DNA of 64,000 nt from PNON01 sp963757065. GTDB taxonomy: Bacteria; Chloroflexota; Anaerolineae; Anaerolineales; Anaerolineaceae. Positions 55,136-63,893 of the stretch are shown one piece after another. The notes under the pieces were generated by a model. That model searched no databases and was not told where the DNA came from. It saw only the letters and a list, made by a program, of their open reading frames with translations. The stretch is from positions 61,022 through 125,021 of the forward strand of contig CAVWQC010000009.1 of assembly GCA_963757065.1 (NCBI GenBank). Direction: 5' to 3'. Made by a program: the position numbers and the translations under genes. Positions within the stretch are counted from its first letter, which is position 1, and the number at the start of each line of letters is the position of its first letter.

Positions 55136-56300
55136 ATGTGGTTTTTCTCCAGTCCTGCCATTGTATTTGGTGACGGCGCTTTGGGCAACCTGGAAACGAT
55201 CCAGGGTCAACGCGCCTGTATTGTGACCGATGCCAACCTGGTGAAGCTTGGTTATGTGGAGCGGGTAAAAAGCGCTCTGGCATCCACCGGCATGCAGATC
55301 AGCGTGATTGATGATGTCGAGCCGGACCCTTCGCTGGAAACGGTCAAAGCGGGTGCGGCCCGTATGCTGGAAACCAATCCGGATTGGATCATCGCATTGG
55401 GTGGCGGTTCCGTGATGGATGCTGCCAAAGGCATGTGGATCCTCTACGAGCATCCGGACTTTGATCCCGAGTCGATCAACCCGATCGACGTGATCGGGCT
55501 GCGAGTGAAAGCGCGGTTGATCGCCATCCCGACCACAGCCGGGACAGGCTCTGAAACCACTTGGGCGATCGTCTTGACCAACCATGCCGAGCAGCGCAAG
55601 CTTGGTCTCGGCAACCGGGAGGCAGTTCCAGATATTGCCATCCTCGACCCCGAGTTCATACGTGATCTTCCAAATAAGGTTACTGCTGAGACAGGGTTGG
55701 ATGCACTCACCCATGCCATTGAAGGTTACACCAGCACATATGCCAATGATTTCTGTGACGGGTTGTGCCTGCAGGCTGCGAAACTGGTGTTTGATTATCT
55801 GCCGCGCTGCTATCCATGATGGTCAGGATATGGAAGCGCGCACGCACATGCAAAATGCCGCAGCCATTGCCGGATTGGGTTTCGGTAACTCCATGGCTGC
55901 CCTGGCGCATGGCATGGGGCATGCCCTGGGTGGTGCTCTGCATATCCCGCATGGCTGTGCGGTCTCCCTATTTTTACCGTATTCTATTGAATACTGTGCT
56001 CAAGTGGAAGGTACACGCTATGCTTCCATGGCCAGGTTCCTCGGCCTTCCAGCCGGGAACGAGAAAGAAGCTGCTGCCAGCCTGGTGGAAGCCATTCGAA
56101 AATTGGAACGCGAGATCGGTCAGCCGCTTACCCTGTCTGAAGCAGGTGTCGACCGGGCAGCTTTCGAGCGCGAGCTGGATCACCTCATCTCCAATGCAAT
56201 GAACGACACCCAGACGATCATGGCGGTCAGGGTGCCTGAAGAAGATGACCTGCGGCGATTGTTCATCTGTGCATTTGACGGAAAGAAAGTGGATTTTTAA
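55136..56300 (+). CDS. Iron-containing alcohol dehydrogenase (one frame break)
   Basis: About 388 residues if read across the break near 55805-55810. The first part has the NAD-binding GGGSVMDAAKGMW and TTAGTGSETTWAIV. The frame ends at LPRCYP; shifting one base gives IHDGQDMEARTHMQNAAAI and continues with MAALAHGMGHALGG, which has the metal-binding histidines, and IPHGCAVSLFLPYSIEY. Metal ligands also include THAIEGYTS upstream of the break. These type III enzymes interconvert alcohols and aldehydes with NAD(P). Downstream is an AOR gene, so the pair could take an alcohol via an aldehyde to an acid. Confidence 0.85.
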
Positions 56301-56333
56301 CCGCAATTTCCGGATTGAACCAGAGGAGTGAAT

Positions 56334-58162
56334 ATGTTTGGACGAATGTTAAAGGTAAATCTATCCACCGGGGAAATCAGCAAGGAACAGATCCCCGCAC
56401 AATGGGCGGCTGATTTTATCGGTGGCAGCGGTCTGGCTGCCCGCCTGTTATGGGATCATATCGATCCTAAACGGGATGCGCTCGATCCAGAAAGTCCGTT
56501 CCTGTGGGTTACGGGTCCGCTGACTGGTACCGGCGGCCCGGCGACGGGTAGATTTACCATTTGCGGCAGATCGCCCCAGACCGGGTTGTGGGGAGAATCG
56601 AATATTGGCGGCTTTGTCGGTCCTGAAATGCGGCGTGCCGGTTTTGACATCTTGTGGATCACTGGCCGCTCTCCGCAGCCGGTTTACCTGTTGATCCAGG
56701 ACGGCTCGGCTGAGATCCGCCCGGCCGGCCACTTGTGGGGTAAAACGGATACCTATGAAACCCAAAAAATGATCCGCGAAGAGCTGGGAAAATCTCAAGC
56801 GAGAGTCGCCTCGATCGGATTGGCCGGGGAGAACCTGGTTCCATTTGCCAATATCATGTCAGACCATGGCCGGGCTGCCGGACGAACAGGCATGGGTGCC
56901 CTGATGGGCAGCAAGAACTTGAAAGCCGTAGCCATCTGTGGGACCGGAGCCATCCCATTGGCCCATGAGCAGGATTATAAAGAACTGCGTTCGGCTGCCA
57001 ACAAAACTCTCCTTGACCAGAACATGACTTCCATTTTTCATGCCGTGGGTACCGGCGGTTCTGCTGAATATTTGCAGATGCTGGGAGATATGCCGCAAAA
57101 ATACTGGACTGCACCCACTTTCGAAGGAGCAGGGCAGATCAGTGGTTCAGAAATGCAGGCTACCATATTAACCGGGACGAAATCCTGCCAGGGGTGTGTC
57201 ATTGGCTGCGGGCGGGAGGTATTCGTCCAGGAAGGTCCTTATGCCACCGAGCCAAAGAGCAAAGGACCAGAATATGAAACCATCTGCTCATTTGGTTCGC
57301 AGTTATTAGTGGACGACCTTCCGATGATCACCAAACTGGGGGATATCTGCGACCGTTATGGCATGGATACCATTTCGGCAGGCAGTGCCATCGGGCTAGC
57401 TTACCTGCTTTACGATCGCGGGATTATTAGCGAAGACCCAAACCGGCGGATTGGTATTACATTGGGGTGACGGCCTGCCTGCATTTACTTTACTGGAACA
57501 AATGACCAGAAAAGAAGGATTTGGTGCTCAGCTGGCGGAAGGCAGCCTGGCACTGGCTACCCGTTATGGAGACCCGGACCTGGCTGTTCAGGTCAATGGA
57601 TTGGATGTTGCCATGCACGATCCGCGTGCCTTTTCGGGACAAGCACTGGCTTATGTCACCTCGCCCCGGGGTGCCTGCCACAACCAGTCTGATTTCTTCA
57701 ACGTGGAATTAGGCGGCACGACTCGACGAGATCGGAATTTTAGCGAGTGAGCGTTGGGAAGATGCCGGGAAAGCGGATAAAGTCAAACTTCACCAGCACT
57801 GGCGCACCATCTGCAACAGCCTGGTAAATTGTTTCTTCGCTGTCGTGAATCCATCCGAGCTCGCTCCCATGCTCTCCGCTGCAACGGGGGAAAACTGGGA
57901 TGTTGAAAGACTGATGAAAGCGGGGGAGCGTGCCTGGAACCTGAAACGCGCCATCAATATCCGGTTGGGGTTGACCCGTGCCACAGAGAAATTACCCAAA
58001 TTGCTGCTGCAGGCGCTGTCCGACGGCGGGCAGGAAGGTCATCTGCCGGATATGGATGTTCTGCTTAAGGAATACTATGCATCCAGCGGTTGGGACGAAA
58101 GCACCGGCCAGCCCATGCCTGAGAAACTGGTTGAATTGGGTCTGGATTTTGTTTTAGGGTAG
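56334..58162 (+). CDS. Aldehyde:ferredoxin oxidoreductase, tungstopterin family (two frame breaks)
   Basis: About 610 residues if read across two breaks. The first block (56334-57440) has the pterin-binding GGSGLAARLLWDHI, TGPLTGTGGPATGRFTICGRSP and NIGGFVGPEMRRAGFDILW, and the Fe-S cysteines in SCQGCVIGCGREV. A break near 57440-57460 moves the frame to LHWGDGLPAFTLLEQMTRKEGFG. A second break near 57718-57725 moves it to DEIGILASERWEDAGKADKVKLH, ending at 58162. The fourth cluster cysteine is in RGACHNQSDFF. AORs oxidise aldehydes to acids with ferredoxin or reverse the reaction under strictly reducing conditions. I take the ATG at 56334, with GAGGAG upstream. Confidence 0.88.
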
Positions 58163-58165
58163 ATG

Positions 58166-58195
58166 AAGTTGGGTGCGTTTTAACGCACCCAACTT
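58166..58195 (+). terminator. Terminator after the AOR gene
   Basis: A 14-bp stem, AAGTTGGGTGCGTT (58166-58179) with AACGCACCCAACTT (58182-58195), leaves a loop of two bases. The downstream T run is weak (CCATAATTTT), so it may be a strong hairpin with partial Rho-independent activity. Confidence 0.7.
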
Positions 58196-58362
58196 CCATA
58201 ATTTTAACCTGCCAGATTCTAGTTTTAGAGGGGATTTGAAGTCCAAATCTGCATATTGTTTTATGAAACGAAAGATTTGTATAATGAGTTAATCTGATCG
58301 TCATTCTTTCATCCCAGCCATGGTGTTCTCATCGTCCGTGTTATTACTAAAGGAGGTGTGCC

Positions 58363-59488
58363 ATGTTCCGTGTTTCAAAGTATGTCGTTCCTATCTTTGT
58401 GATCATGACTTTTATTCTCGCATGCAGTCTTTCAGCCCCTTCCAAAAATTCACAAGAAGATAATCAAATACCTGTAACCGGGGAACAGACGCCCCAGGTG
58501 GCAGCTGTCCCAACCGAACTGCCGCCTCAACCAACAGCTGAGCCGACTGCGGAACCGACTGCGACTCCCGAACCGACAACAGAGCCTTCACCCACCCCGA
58601 TCATTCACCTGGTCAGCCCTGGTGTCACCCTGCCGGAGGATAAACCCCAGGTCACCTACGACCAGGAATCCATCCGTAATGCGGAACAAAAAGAAGCATA
58701 TGCCGGGGACCAATTCCTGATTGGCCGTTATGAACGCCCGTTTGACCAGGAGATGAACTACCTTCCTTTCATTGATATCAAACAATCCAATTTAATTCGT
58801 AGTAAAGATGAAGAATTTATCTACTCCATCATCTTCCTGTTGGATGACCCGACGCTCGTCCCCGATAGTCAGTATGGTTTTGGCATTGAACTGGACGTAA
58901 ACATGGATGGTCGCGGTGAATTTCTCGTCTGGACCCGGCTGCCTCAAAGTACAGATTGGTCCAGTTGAAGGAGTCCGCGTTTTTAAGGATGCGAATTCAG
59001 GTGTAGGAGCATTAAAACCCATGTTCAGCGATGCACCATCCGCCGGAGATGGCTATGAGATCAATATCTTTGACTCCGGGATTGGTGCAGACCCCGACCT
59101 GGCCTGGTCCCGCATTTCGCCACAGGATCCCACCATGATCGAAATTGCCTTCAAGAAATCCATCCTTGAAGAATCACAAGCTTTCCTGTGGGGAACCTGG
59201 TCTGTGCTTGGGCCGGATCAGTTTGACCGCTTTGACCATAATGACTATTTCACTTATGCAGATGCCGGTTCACCCACCAGGAGCGATAAAGACTTTTATC
59301 CACTGAAAGCAATGTATGCGCTGGATAATACCTGTCGGGCTGCTTCCGGCTTCACTCCGAAAGGGAACGAGCTGGGATTATGCCCGACAACACCGGAAGT
59401 TAACAATAATTCTCACTGCATCCGCTATTGTAGGGTCTGGAATTTAACGAATCATACCTGTCGAACATGGGCAACTATTTGTAATTAA
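58363..59488 (+). CDS. Lipoprotein with Pro/Thr linker, unknown function (one frame break)
   Basis: About 375 residues if read across a break near 58960, where TDWS continues as VEGVRVFKDANSGVGAL. The N-terminus has the lipobox FILAC after a hydrophobic segment, then a Pro/Thr/Glu-rich linker (about 40-85). The main domain is a beta-rich module with conserved-looking FEIPFDP-like and acidic turns (ELDVNMDGRGEFLVW, WGTWSVLG, DHNDYFTYADAG). The C-terminus is cysteine-rich and may not be the real end. No family recognised. An AAAGGAGGTGTGCC site precedes the start. Confidence 0.6.
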
Positions 59489-59519
59489 TTCTGTATTACG
59501 TGTATAAGGATGTAGTCAT

Positions 59520-59990
59520 TTGTACAAGAAGCTGGAGTTTTTCAATGAAGTAATTTTAGCCTGGGACGCTTTTCAGTCGGCTATCGCACATTGTGATTGG
59601 TCCAAGCTGGAGACACCTGGAGTAGAAGGAACCTGGTCGGTGAAGGATATTCTGTCGCATATCGCCTGGTTCGAACGGGAAATGGTGGACATGCTGCAAA
59701 CCCGCACCCTAAAAGGTTCGAAATTGTGGGAGCTGCCTCAGGACGAACGCAACCGGATCATTTACGAACAGAATCGCGGTACACCTTTGGCAGTCGTAAG
59801 GTCCGAATCCAATTCGGTACATGAAGACCTCGTGTTGCTGTTACAGCTGTGCAGTGACGAAGAGCTCAACCAGGCTGCGAGGTTTGAATCCATGCCATCA
59901 GACTGGGTTCCGGCGGAGGTTCTGGCCAGTAATACCTATGAGCATTACCGGGATCACACGACCGCCATCCAGGCCTGGTCTTGTGGTTGA
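59520..59990 (+). CDS. DinB/ClbS-like helical protein
   Basis: A 156-residue four-helix-bundle protein of the DinB/MDMPI superfamily. Conserved features: WSVKDILSHIAWFEREMVDML with a histidine, and EHYRDHTTAIQAW with more histidines near the end, which together bind a metal in this fold. Members act in thiol-transfer or self-protection reactions; nothing more specific can be said. The TTG start at 59520 is the only one that fits the N-terminus, with AAGGATG upstream. Confidence 0.78.
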   Translation: MYKKLEFFNEVILAWDAFQSAIAHCDWSKLETPGVEGTWSVKDILSHIAWFEREMVDMLQTRTLKGSKLWELPQDERNRIIYEQNRGTPLAVVRSESNSVHEDLVLLLQLCSDEELNQAARFESMPSDWVPAEVLASNTYEHYRDHTTAIQAWSCG

Positions 59991-60069
59991 TATTCTACTC
60001 TAAGAAGGTGCAGCTCACAATCGCATCGATCAGGCTGTAACGAAGACTACATACAAATAAGCTGTACCA

Positions 60070-60104
60070 GCCCTCAAAAGGTATAATCATTTGAGGGCTT
60101 TTCT
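60070..60104 (+). terminator. Terminator after the DinB-like gene
   Basis: GCCCTCAAA (60070-60078) pairs with TTTGAGGGC (60090-60098), and TTTTCT follows. Confidence 0.75.
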
Positions 60105-60167
60105 GCGCTTCATATTTCCGAGATTCGTTACTTTTTAATTCTGCCTAATGCAAAACGGGAGTCAAAG

Positions 60168-61064
60168 ATGATTAAAGTAGGTTATATCGGTCTAGGATTG
60201 ATGGGAAAAAACATAGCGCGCAACATCCTGAAAGCCGGGTTCCCATTGGTGGTCCACAATAGAAGCCAGGCAGCTGTTGATGAGCTCGTTGCCGAAGGGG
60301 CAACCCGCGCATCAACACCAGCAGAAGTTGCCGGACAGGTGGATGTGGTTTTCACGAACCTGCCGGACAGCCCGGATGTGGAAAAAGTGATCCTTGGAGA
60401 GAATGGGGTCATCACCGGGGCAAGAAAAGGATTGATATGGGTGGATAACTCCACCATTAAGCCTGCAGTTGCCAGGCAAATAGCAATAAAGCTGAATGAA
60501 ATTGGAGTCATGTCTTTGGATGCGCCCGTAAGCGGCGGGGAAATCGGCGCTCAGAATGGCAGTCTGGCCATCATGGTCGGCGGACCGGTAGATGCGCTGG
60601 ATATCGTCATACCAATTTTCGAGGCCATGGGAAAGACGATCACGCATGTTGGTGATTCTGGGGCTGGGCAAATTGCAAAAGCCGCCAACCAGATCATGGT
60701 CGCAGCTCAGATGGTTGCCATGGGAGAACTGATCATTTTCGCACAAAAAGCAGGGGCTGACCCACAGAAGGTCGTTGAGGCAATCAAAGGCGGGGCTGCC
60801 CAGTGTTGGACGCTTGACGTGAAAACGCCCAGGTTATTCAAAGGGGTCCGAACACCCGGTTTTAAAGCTCAGATGCAAGCGAAGGATTTGAACATCATCA
60901 TTGAAACTGCCCATGAATACGGTATCCCCCTGCCTTCAGCTGCTGTTGATGCTCAATTGTATAACTCGATGGTCGAACTGAACCTTGGGAACCAGGATAA
61001 TTCCGCTGTGATTGGAATTCTGGAATTGTTAGCTAATGTCAAATTGGAAGTAAAAGATCAATAA
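60168..61064 (+). CDS. NAD(P)-dependent beta-hydroxyacid dehydrogenase (HIBADH/glyoxylate-reductase family)
   Basis: A 298-residue oxidoreductase. The coenzyme motif is VGYIGLGLMGKNIARN at the N-terminus, the substrate loop is DAPVSGGEIGAQNGSLAIMVGG, and the catalytic lysine is in IAKAANQIMVAAQM. The end helix has KDLNIIIETAHEYGIPLP. Family members reduce or oxidise 3-hydroxyisobutyrate, tartronate semialdehyde, or succinic/glyoxylic semialdehyde; substrate cannot be chosen. It is monocistronic, between a terminator at 60070 and one at 61114. Confidence 0.92.
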   Translation: MIKVGYIGLGLMGKNIARNILKAGFPLVVHNRSQAAVDELVAEGATRASTPAEVAGQVDVVFTNLPDSPDVEKVILGENGVITGARKGLIWVDNSTIKPAVARQIAIKLNEIGVMSLDAPVSGGEIGAQNGSLAIMVGGPVDALDIVIPIFEAMGKTITHVGDSGAGQIAKAANQIMVAAQMVAMGELIIFAQKAGADPQKVVEAIKGGAAQCWTLDVKTPRLFKGVRTPGFKAQMQAKDLNIIIETAHEYGIPLPSAAVDAQLYNSMVELNLGNQDNSAVIGILELLANVKLEVKDQ

Positions 61065-61113
61065 TAAATTTTAACTGGCGATCAACCTGGAAATTATTTG
61101 AGCACAAAATTAT

Positions 61114-61141
61114 AAATAGACGCACTATCGTGCGTCTATTT
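61114..61141. terminator. Terminator after the dehydrogenase gene
   Basis: AAATAGACGCAC (61114-61125) pairs with GTGCGTCTATTT (61130-61141) around TATC, followed by ATTA. Confidence 0.75.
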
Positions 61142-61153
61142 ATTACTCTTTAT

Positions 61154-61204
61154 AATGTCGTATACTTTTATTAAGTGTCATGTAAATGTCGTGCTTACGA
61201 CATT
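61154..61204. promoter_or_regulatory. Palindromic operator upstream of the HTH-DUF4870 gene
   Basis: AATGTCGT (61185-61192) pairs with ACGACATT (61197-61204) around GCTT, a perfect palindrome 48 bp before the start of the regulator. A third copy of the half-site AATGTCGT lies at 61154-61161. The arrangement suits autoregulation by the HTH protein. Confidence 0.55.
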
Positions 61205-61251
61205 GAGCCAGCCAGATTGCGTTGTTATATTAAACGCAAAAGGAGGCAAAA

Positions 61252-61836
61252 ATGATCCAACCAATTATCGGACAGAGAGTAGCCGAATTACGGCAGCAAA
61301 AATCGCTAACCCAGGAACACCTGGCAGAATTGTGCGATGTCAGTACAAGGACGATTCAACGGATTGAAAGCGGGGAGGTTGAACCTCGTTCTTTTACCCG
61401 CACTAGCCTAAGCAATGCATTGGATTTTGATTTTGGCGAAGACACCACCCAGAATGATACGCTTTGGTTGGTGGTGATGCACCTGAGCACCTCCCTGCTG
61501 ATGGTGATCATCCCCCTGTTGGTCTGGTCCTGGAAGAGAAAAACTAGCACCGTCATTGACAGGCAGGGGCGGGAGGTGTTGAATTTTCAAATCACAATAA
61601 CTCTCCTGATTTTCGGGGCAGTATTGCTCTGGATGGGTATAGAGTTAGGAAGCGCGGTATGGTTGATCCTGGACGCGAATGCTCCCGTCATATTGCTTAC
61701 CGTCCTTGTATCAGTCAGTATGCTCCCACTAATTTCAGTTGGGGTCTTTTCAACTGTCCAAGCTATAAAGAATACCGTTTTGGCAATCGGTGAGAAACCA
61801 ATCCATTATCCATTAAGCATCCATTTCATCAAGTAA
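61252..61836 (+). CDS. HTH (XRE)-DUF4870-like membrane regulator
   Basis: A 194-residue protein. The N-terminus (about 5-62) is an XRE helix-turn-helix: GQRVAELRQQKSLTQEHLAELCDVSTRTIQRIESG, of which the turn and recognition helix are DVSTRTIQRIE. The rest resembles a DUF4870 domain with about four hydrophobic segments (LWLVVMHLSTSLLMVII, FQITITLLIFGAVLLWM) and the conserved VIDRQGREVLNFQ turn. Membrane-bound one-component regulators of this kind are thought to respond to membrane state. AAAAGGAGGCAAAA precedes the ATG. The palindromic operator is just upstream. Confidence 0.85.
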   Translation: MIQPIIGQRVAELRQQKSLTQEHLAELCDVSTRTIQRIESGEVEPRSFTRTSLSNALDFDFGEDTTQNDTLWLVVMHLSTSLLMVIIPLLVWSWKRKTSTVIDRQGREVLNFQITITLLIFGAVLLWMGIELGSAVWLILDANAPVILLTVLVSVSMLPLISVGVFSTVQAIKNTVLAIGEKPIHYPLSIHFIK

Positions 61837-61855
61837 CCACTTTTGTTTGTATAAA

Positions 61856-61888
61856 AAAGGATGCACAAAATTCGATTGTGCATCCTTT
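61856..61888. terminator. Bidirectional terminator
   Basis: AAAGGATGCACAA (61856-61868) pairs with TTGTGCATCCTTT (61876-61888), flanked by an A run on the left. It ends the HTH gene and the reverse-strand phosphorylase gene. Confidence 0.85.
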
Positions 61889-61951
61889 AGTTTATTATCA
61901 GTTCAGACTGCTGACCTTGTGAAAAGAATATTAATTGGTAGGTATCAAAAA

Positions 61952-62686
61952 TTATGCTTTCCCGCTTTGTTTTACCCAACCTTCAAGGTGTTCCAGGAGG
62001 ATCAACATAACTCCCGTTGCTCGTTCTGCAAACAGGGTAATATTGTCATACACCTCACCGCCTTCAGTTCCCACCAGGTCGGATACTCCACGCAAGATCA
62101 GGCAGGGTATTCTGTTTGTTTTGGAAATGAATGCTATCGCCCCCGATTCCCAATCTCCAGCCACCGCGCCGAACTTGCGCATCAACTCCGGGATCTCTCC
62201 TGCCACGAGATCGCGGTCTCCCGATACGAGCAGTGTTTTGCGTACCGGCTGCGGATATGGTTCATGCAGGAAGGATAGATCCAGTTCAGTGGTATAAGCA
62301 CGGATGGCAACATCCGGATCCAGCATTTGTTCGATCAGGTCATACACAATGGTCTTATCCGCCAGGATCACCTCGTTGAGTTCAACCTGCCCGGCGAATC
62401 CCCCGCAGGTCCCAAGGTTAATGATCAGCTTCGGGTTCCATCGTGAGATGGCATATTGTGTCGAGCCGGCCGCCTTGATCTTCCCCCATCCGCCATGCAG
62501 GAAAAGAAGATCATCACCGGATGCTAATTTGAGGTGAAAGCTATCGCCATAAGGGGTAGGTTCAAGAGATGCTGGATGGTAATATCCCATTACGGCTTGC
62601 CACTCCTGGCTGGCGGAGATTAGAACAACAATGGGGTTGTTTGAGTTGGTACTATTCTGTCTGCTCAAGTTTTTCCCTCTGCTCAT
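61952..62686 (-). CDS. Nucleoside phosphorylase / MTA-SAH nucleosidase-like protein
   Basis: A 244-residue PNP/UDP-family protein. Features are IVVLISASQEW, LIINLGTCGGFAGQV, then VAGDWESGAIAFIS (the base/ribose site with its Glu) and LRGVSDLVG. This is the pattern of 5'-methylthioadenosine/S-adenosylhomocysteine nucleosidase relatives that recycle methylthioadenosine or related nucleosides. The frame starts at 62686, overlapping the glycosyltransferase by 35 bp; a shorter start closer to the core (TTG near 62668) is possible. Confidence 0.85.
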   Translation of the reverse strand: MSRGKNLSRQNSTNSNNPIVVLISASQEWQAVMGYYHPASLEPTPYGDSFHLKLASGDDLLFLHGGWGKIKAAGSTQYAISRWNPKLIINLGTCGGFAGQVELNEVILADKTIVYDLIEQMLDPDVAIRAYTTELDLSFLHEPYPQPVRKTLLVSGDRDLVAGEIPELMRKFGAVAGDWESGAIAFISKTNRIPCLILRGVSDLVGTEGGEVYDNITLFAERATGVMLILLEHLEGWVKQSGKA

Positions 62687-63893
62687 GCCGGTATTTCCTC
62701 CTGAGCAGGCTGGCTAGATGCGATCGTTCAAATAAGTGAGCAACCGAACGAAATTGGACCTCAACTTGGGAGAGCTGCATAATCTCGTCAGCGATCTTAA
62801 AAGCTGCGTCCGCTTTGCCATGTTCCATCGAACAGGCTTTGCGCTGCGCCCAGACCAACCGGTCATTCTCCAGCCAGTGAGCAACCACCTCCAGCATCTT
62901 TGATGAATCTTCCGCCATTTCCCCTGCTCCAGTCGAAACCACAAATTCAGCGTTTCCGCTCTCCTGTCCGGGGAGAACATTGACCAGGATCATGGGCAAT
63001 CCCGCAGCCATGGCTTCCGAGACGATCAACCCGCCGGCTTTGCAGATCACCGCATCGGATGCGTTCAATAAAGCGGGGATGAAATCCACATAATTGTAGA
63101 TTCTTACCGGGACGTGCCAGTCCACCTGACGCATGCACTGATACAGCTCATCATCTCCCCCTGCGACCAGTACCAACTCGATTGGATGCCCGCTATGGTT
63201 CAACCCTTCCAGAATTTCCGGCAGTCCATCCACCCTTTTACTCCCGGCCACCAGGATAATGAACTTGTCTGGATTCAACTCAAGGTCTGCCCGAATCTCA
63301 GCCTTTGACCTTTTTTCTTTGCAGATCGAAGTGGAAACAGGGATACCTGTTACAAGTACCTTTTCGGGAGATAAACCAGACTTGATAGCTTGTTGAAAAA
63401 CATTTTGGGTGGGAACCATCAGCCGTTCTGTTCCGCTATTGAACCAGACCCGATGCACATTGACCAGGTCTGTTACCACTGTCACCATGGGCAGGCTGGT
63501 TTGCTTCATTGTGAATACCGCATCCAAAGGTGCCTGGTAAACAGGATAGGTGGTTACAATGATATCCGGCTTGACACGTTTCACCAGATCACTCATTACC
63601 TCATACAACATAAGGGTAAGTGCGCTCTCCACAAAAAGCGCTGGTACTGTGGCATCGCTGACATCATATCCGATTCTGTAGAGCTCGGGAACGGACTTGA
63701 TAATATTGTCATAATCTGATTGGCTATCGCGGAGATAAAATGGCGTTCGCTCATCCTGCAACGGGTTGACAATATCCACGTGGCACAGCTTGCTATATTT
63801 TTCTTCAAGTCCAGCCTTGATGGCATACGCGGCACTGCGGTGTCCAAAACCAGCATCCGCGTAGAGAATGAGGATCTTTTTTCTTCTGTTCAT
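62652..63893 (-). CDS. MGDG-synthase / processive diacylglycerol glycosyltransferase-like protein
   Basis: A 413-residue GT28/MGDG-synthase-like enzyme. The N-terminal domain has ILYADAGFGHRSAAYAIKAGLEEKY and the lipid-facing IIVTTYPVYQAPLD; the C-terminal UDP-sugar domain has ILVAGSKRVDGLPEIL, YNYVDFIPALLNASDAVICKAGGLIVSEAMAAGLPMIL with the conserved GG-x-x-x-E. These enzymes add galactose or glucose to diacylglycerol, producing membrane glycolipids; in Chloroflexota this would supply non-phosphorus membrane lipids. GGAGGGAAG precedes the ATG. The next gene (phosphorylase) overlaps its end. Confidence 0.9.
   Translation of the reverse strand: MNRRKKILILYADAGFGHRSAAYAIKAGLEEKYSKLCHVDIVNPLQDERTPFYLRDSQSDYDNIIKSVPELYRIGYDVSDATVPALFVESALTLMLYEVMSDLVKRVKPDIIVTTYPVYQAPLDAVFTMKQTSLPMVTVVTDLVNVHRVWFNSGTERLMVPTQNVFQQAIKSGLSPEKVLVTGIPVSTSICKEKRSKAEIRADLELNPDKFIILVAGSKRVDGLPEILEGLNHSGHPIELVLVAGGDDELYQCMRQVDWHVPVRIYNYVDFIPALLNASDAVICKAGGLIVSEAMAAGLPMILVNVLPGQESGNAEFVVSTGAGEMAEDSSKMLEVVAHWLENDRLVWAQRKACSMEHGKADAAFKIADEIMQLSQVEVQFRSVAHLFERSHLASLLRRKYRHEQREKLEQTE

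Noticed and set aside
55800..55820. TGA at the break of the iron alcohol dehydrogenase as recoded stop
   Set aside because: After the TGA the same frame does not resemble the family, but shifting one base does (IHDGQDMEAR). So it is a frame break.
57440..57480. TGA after ITLG in the AOR gene as a second selenocysteine site
   Set aside because: The sequence after this TGA in the same frame is not AOR-like, while the neighbouring frame gives a perfect AOR continuation (LHWGDGLPAF). A frame break explains it better.
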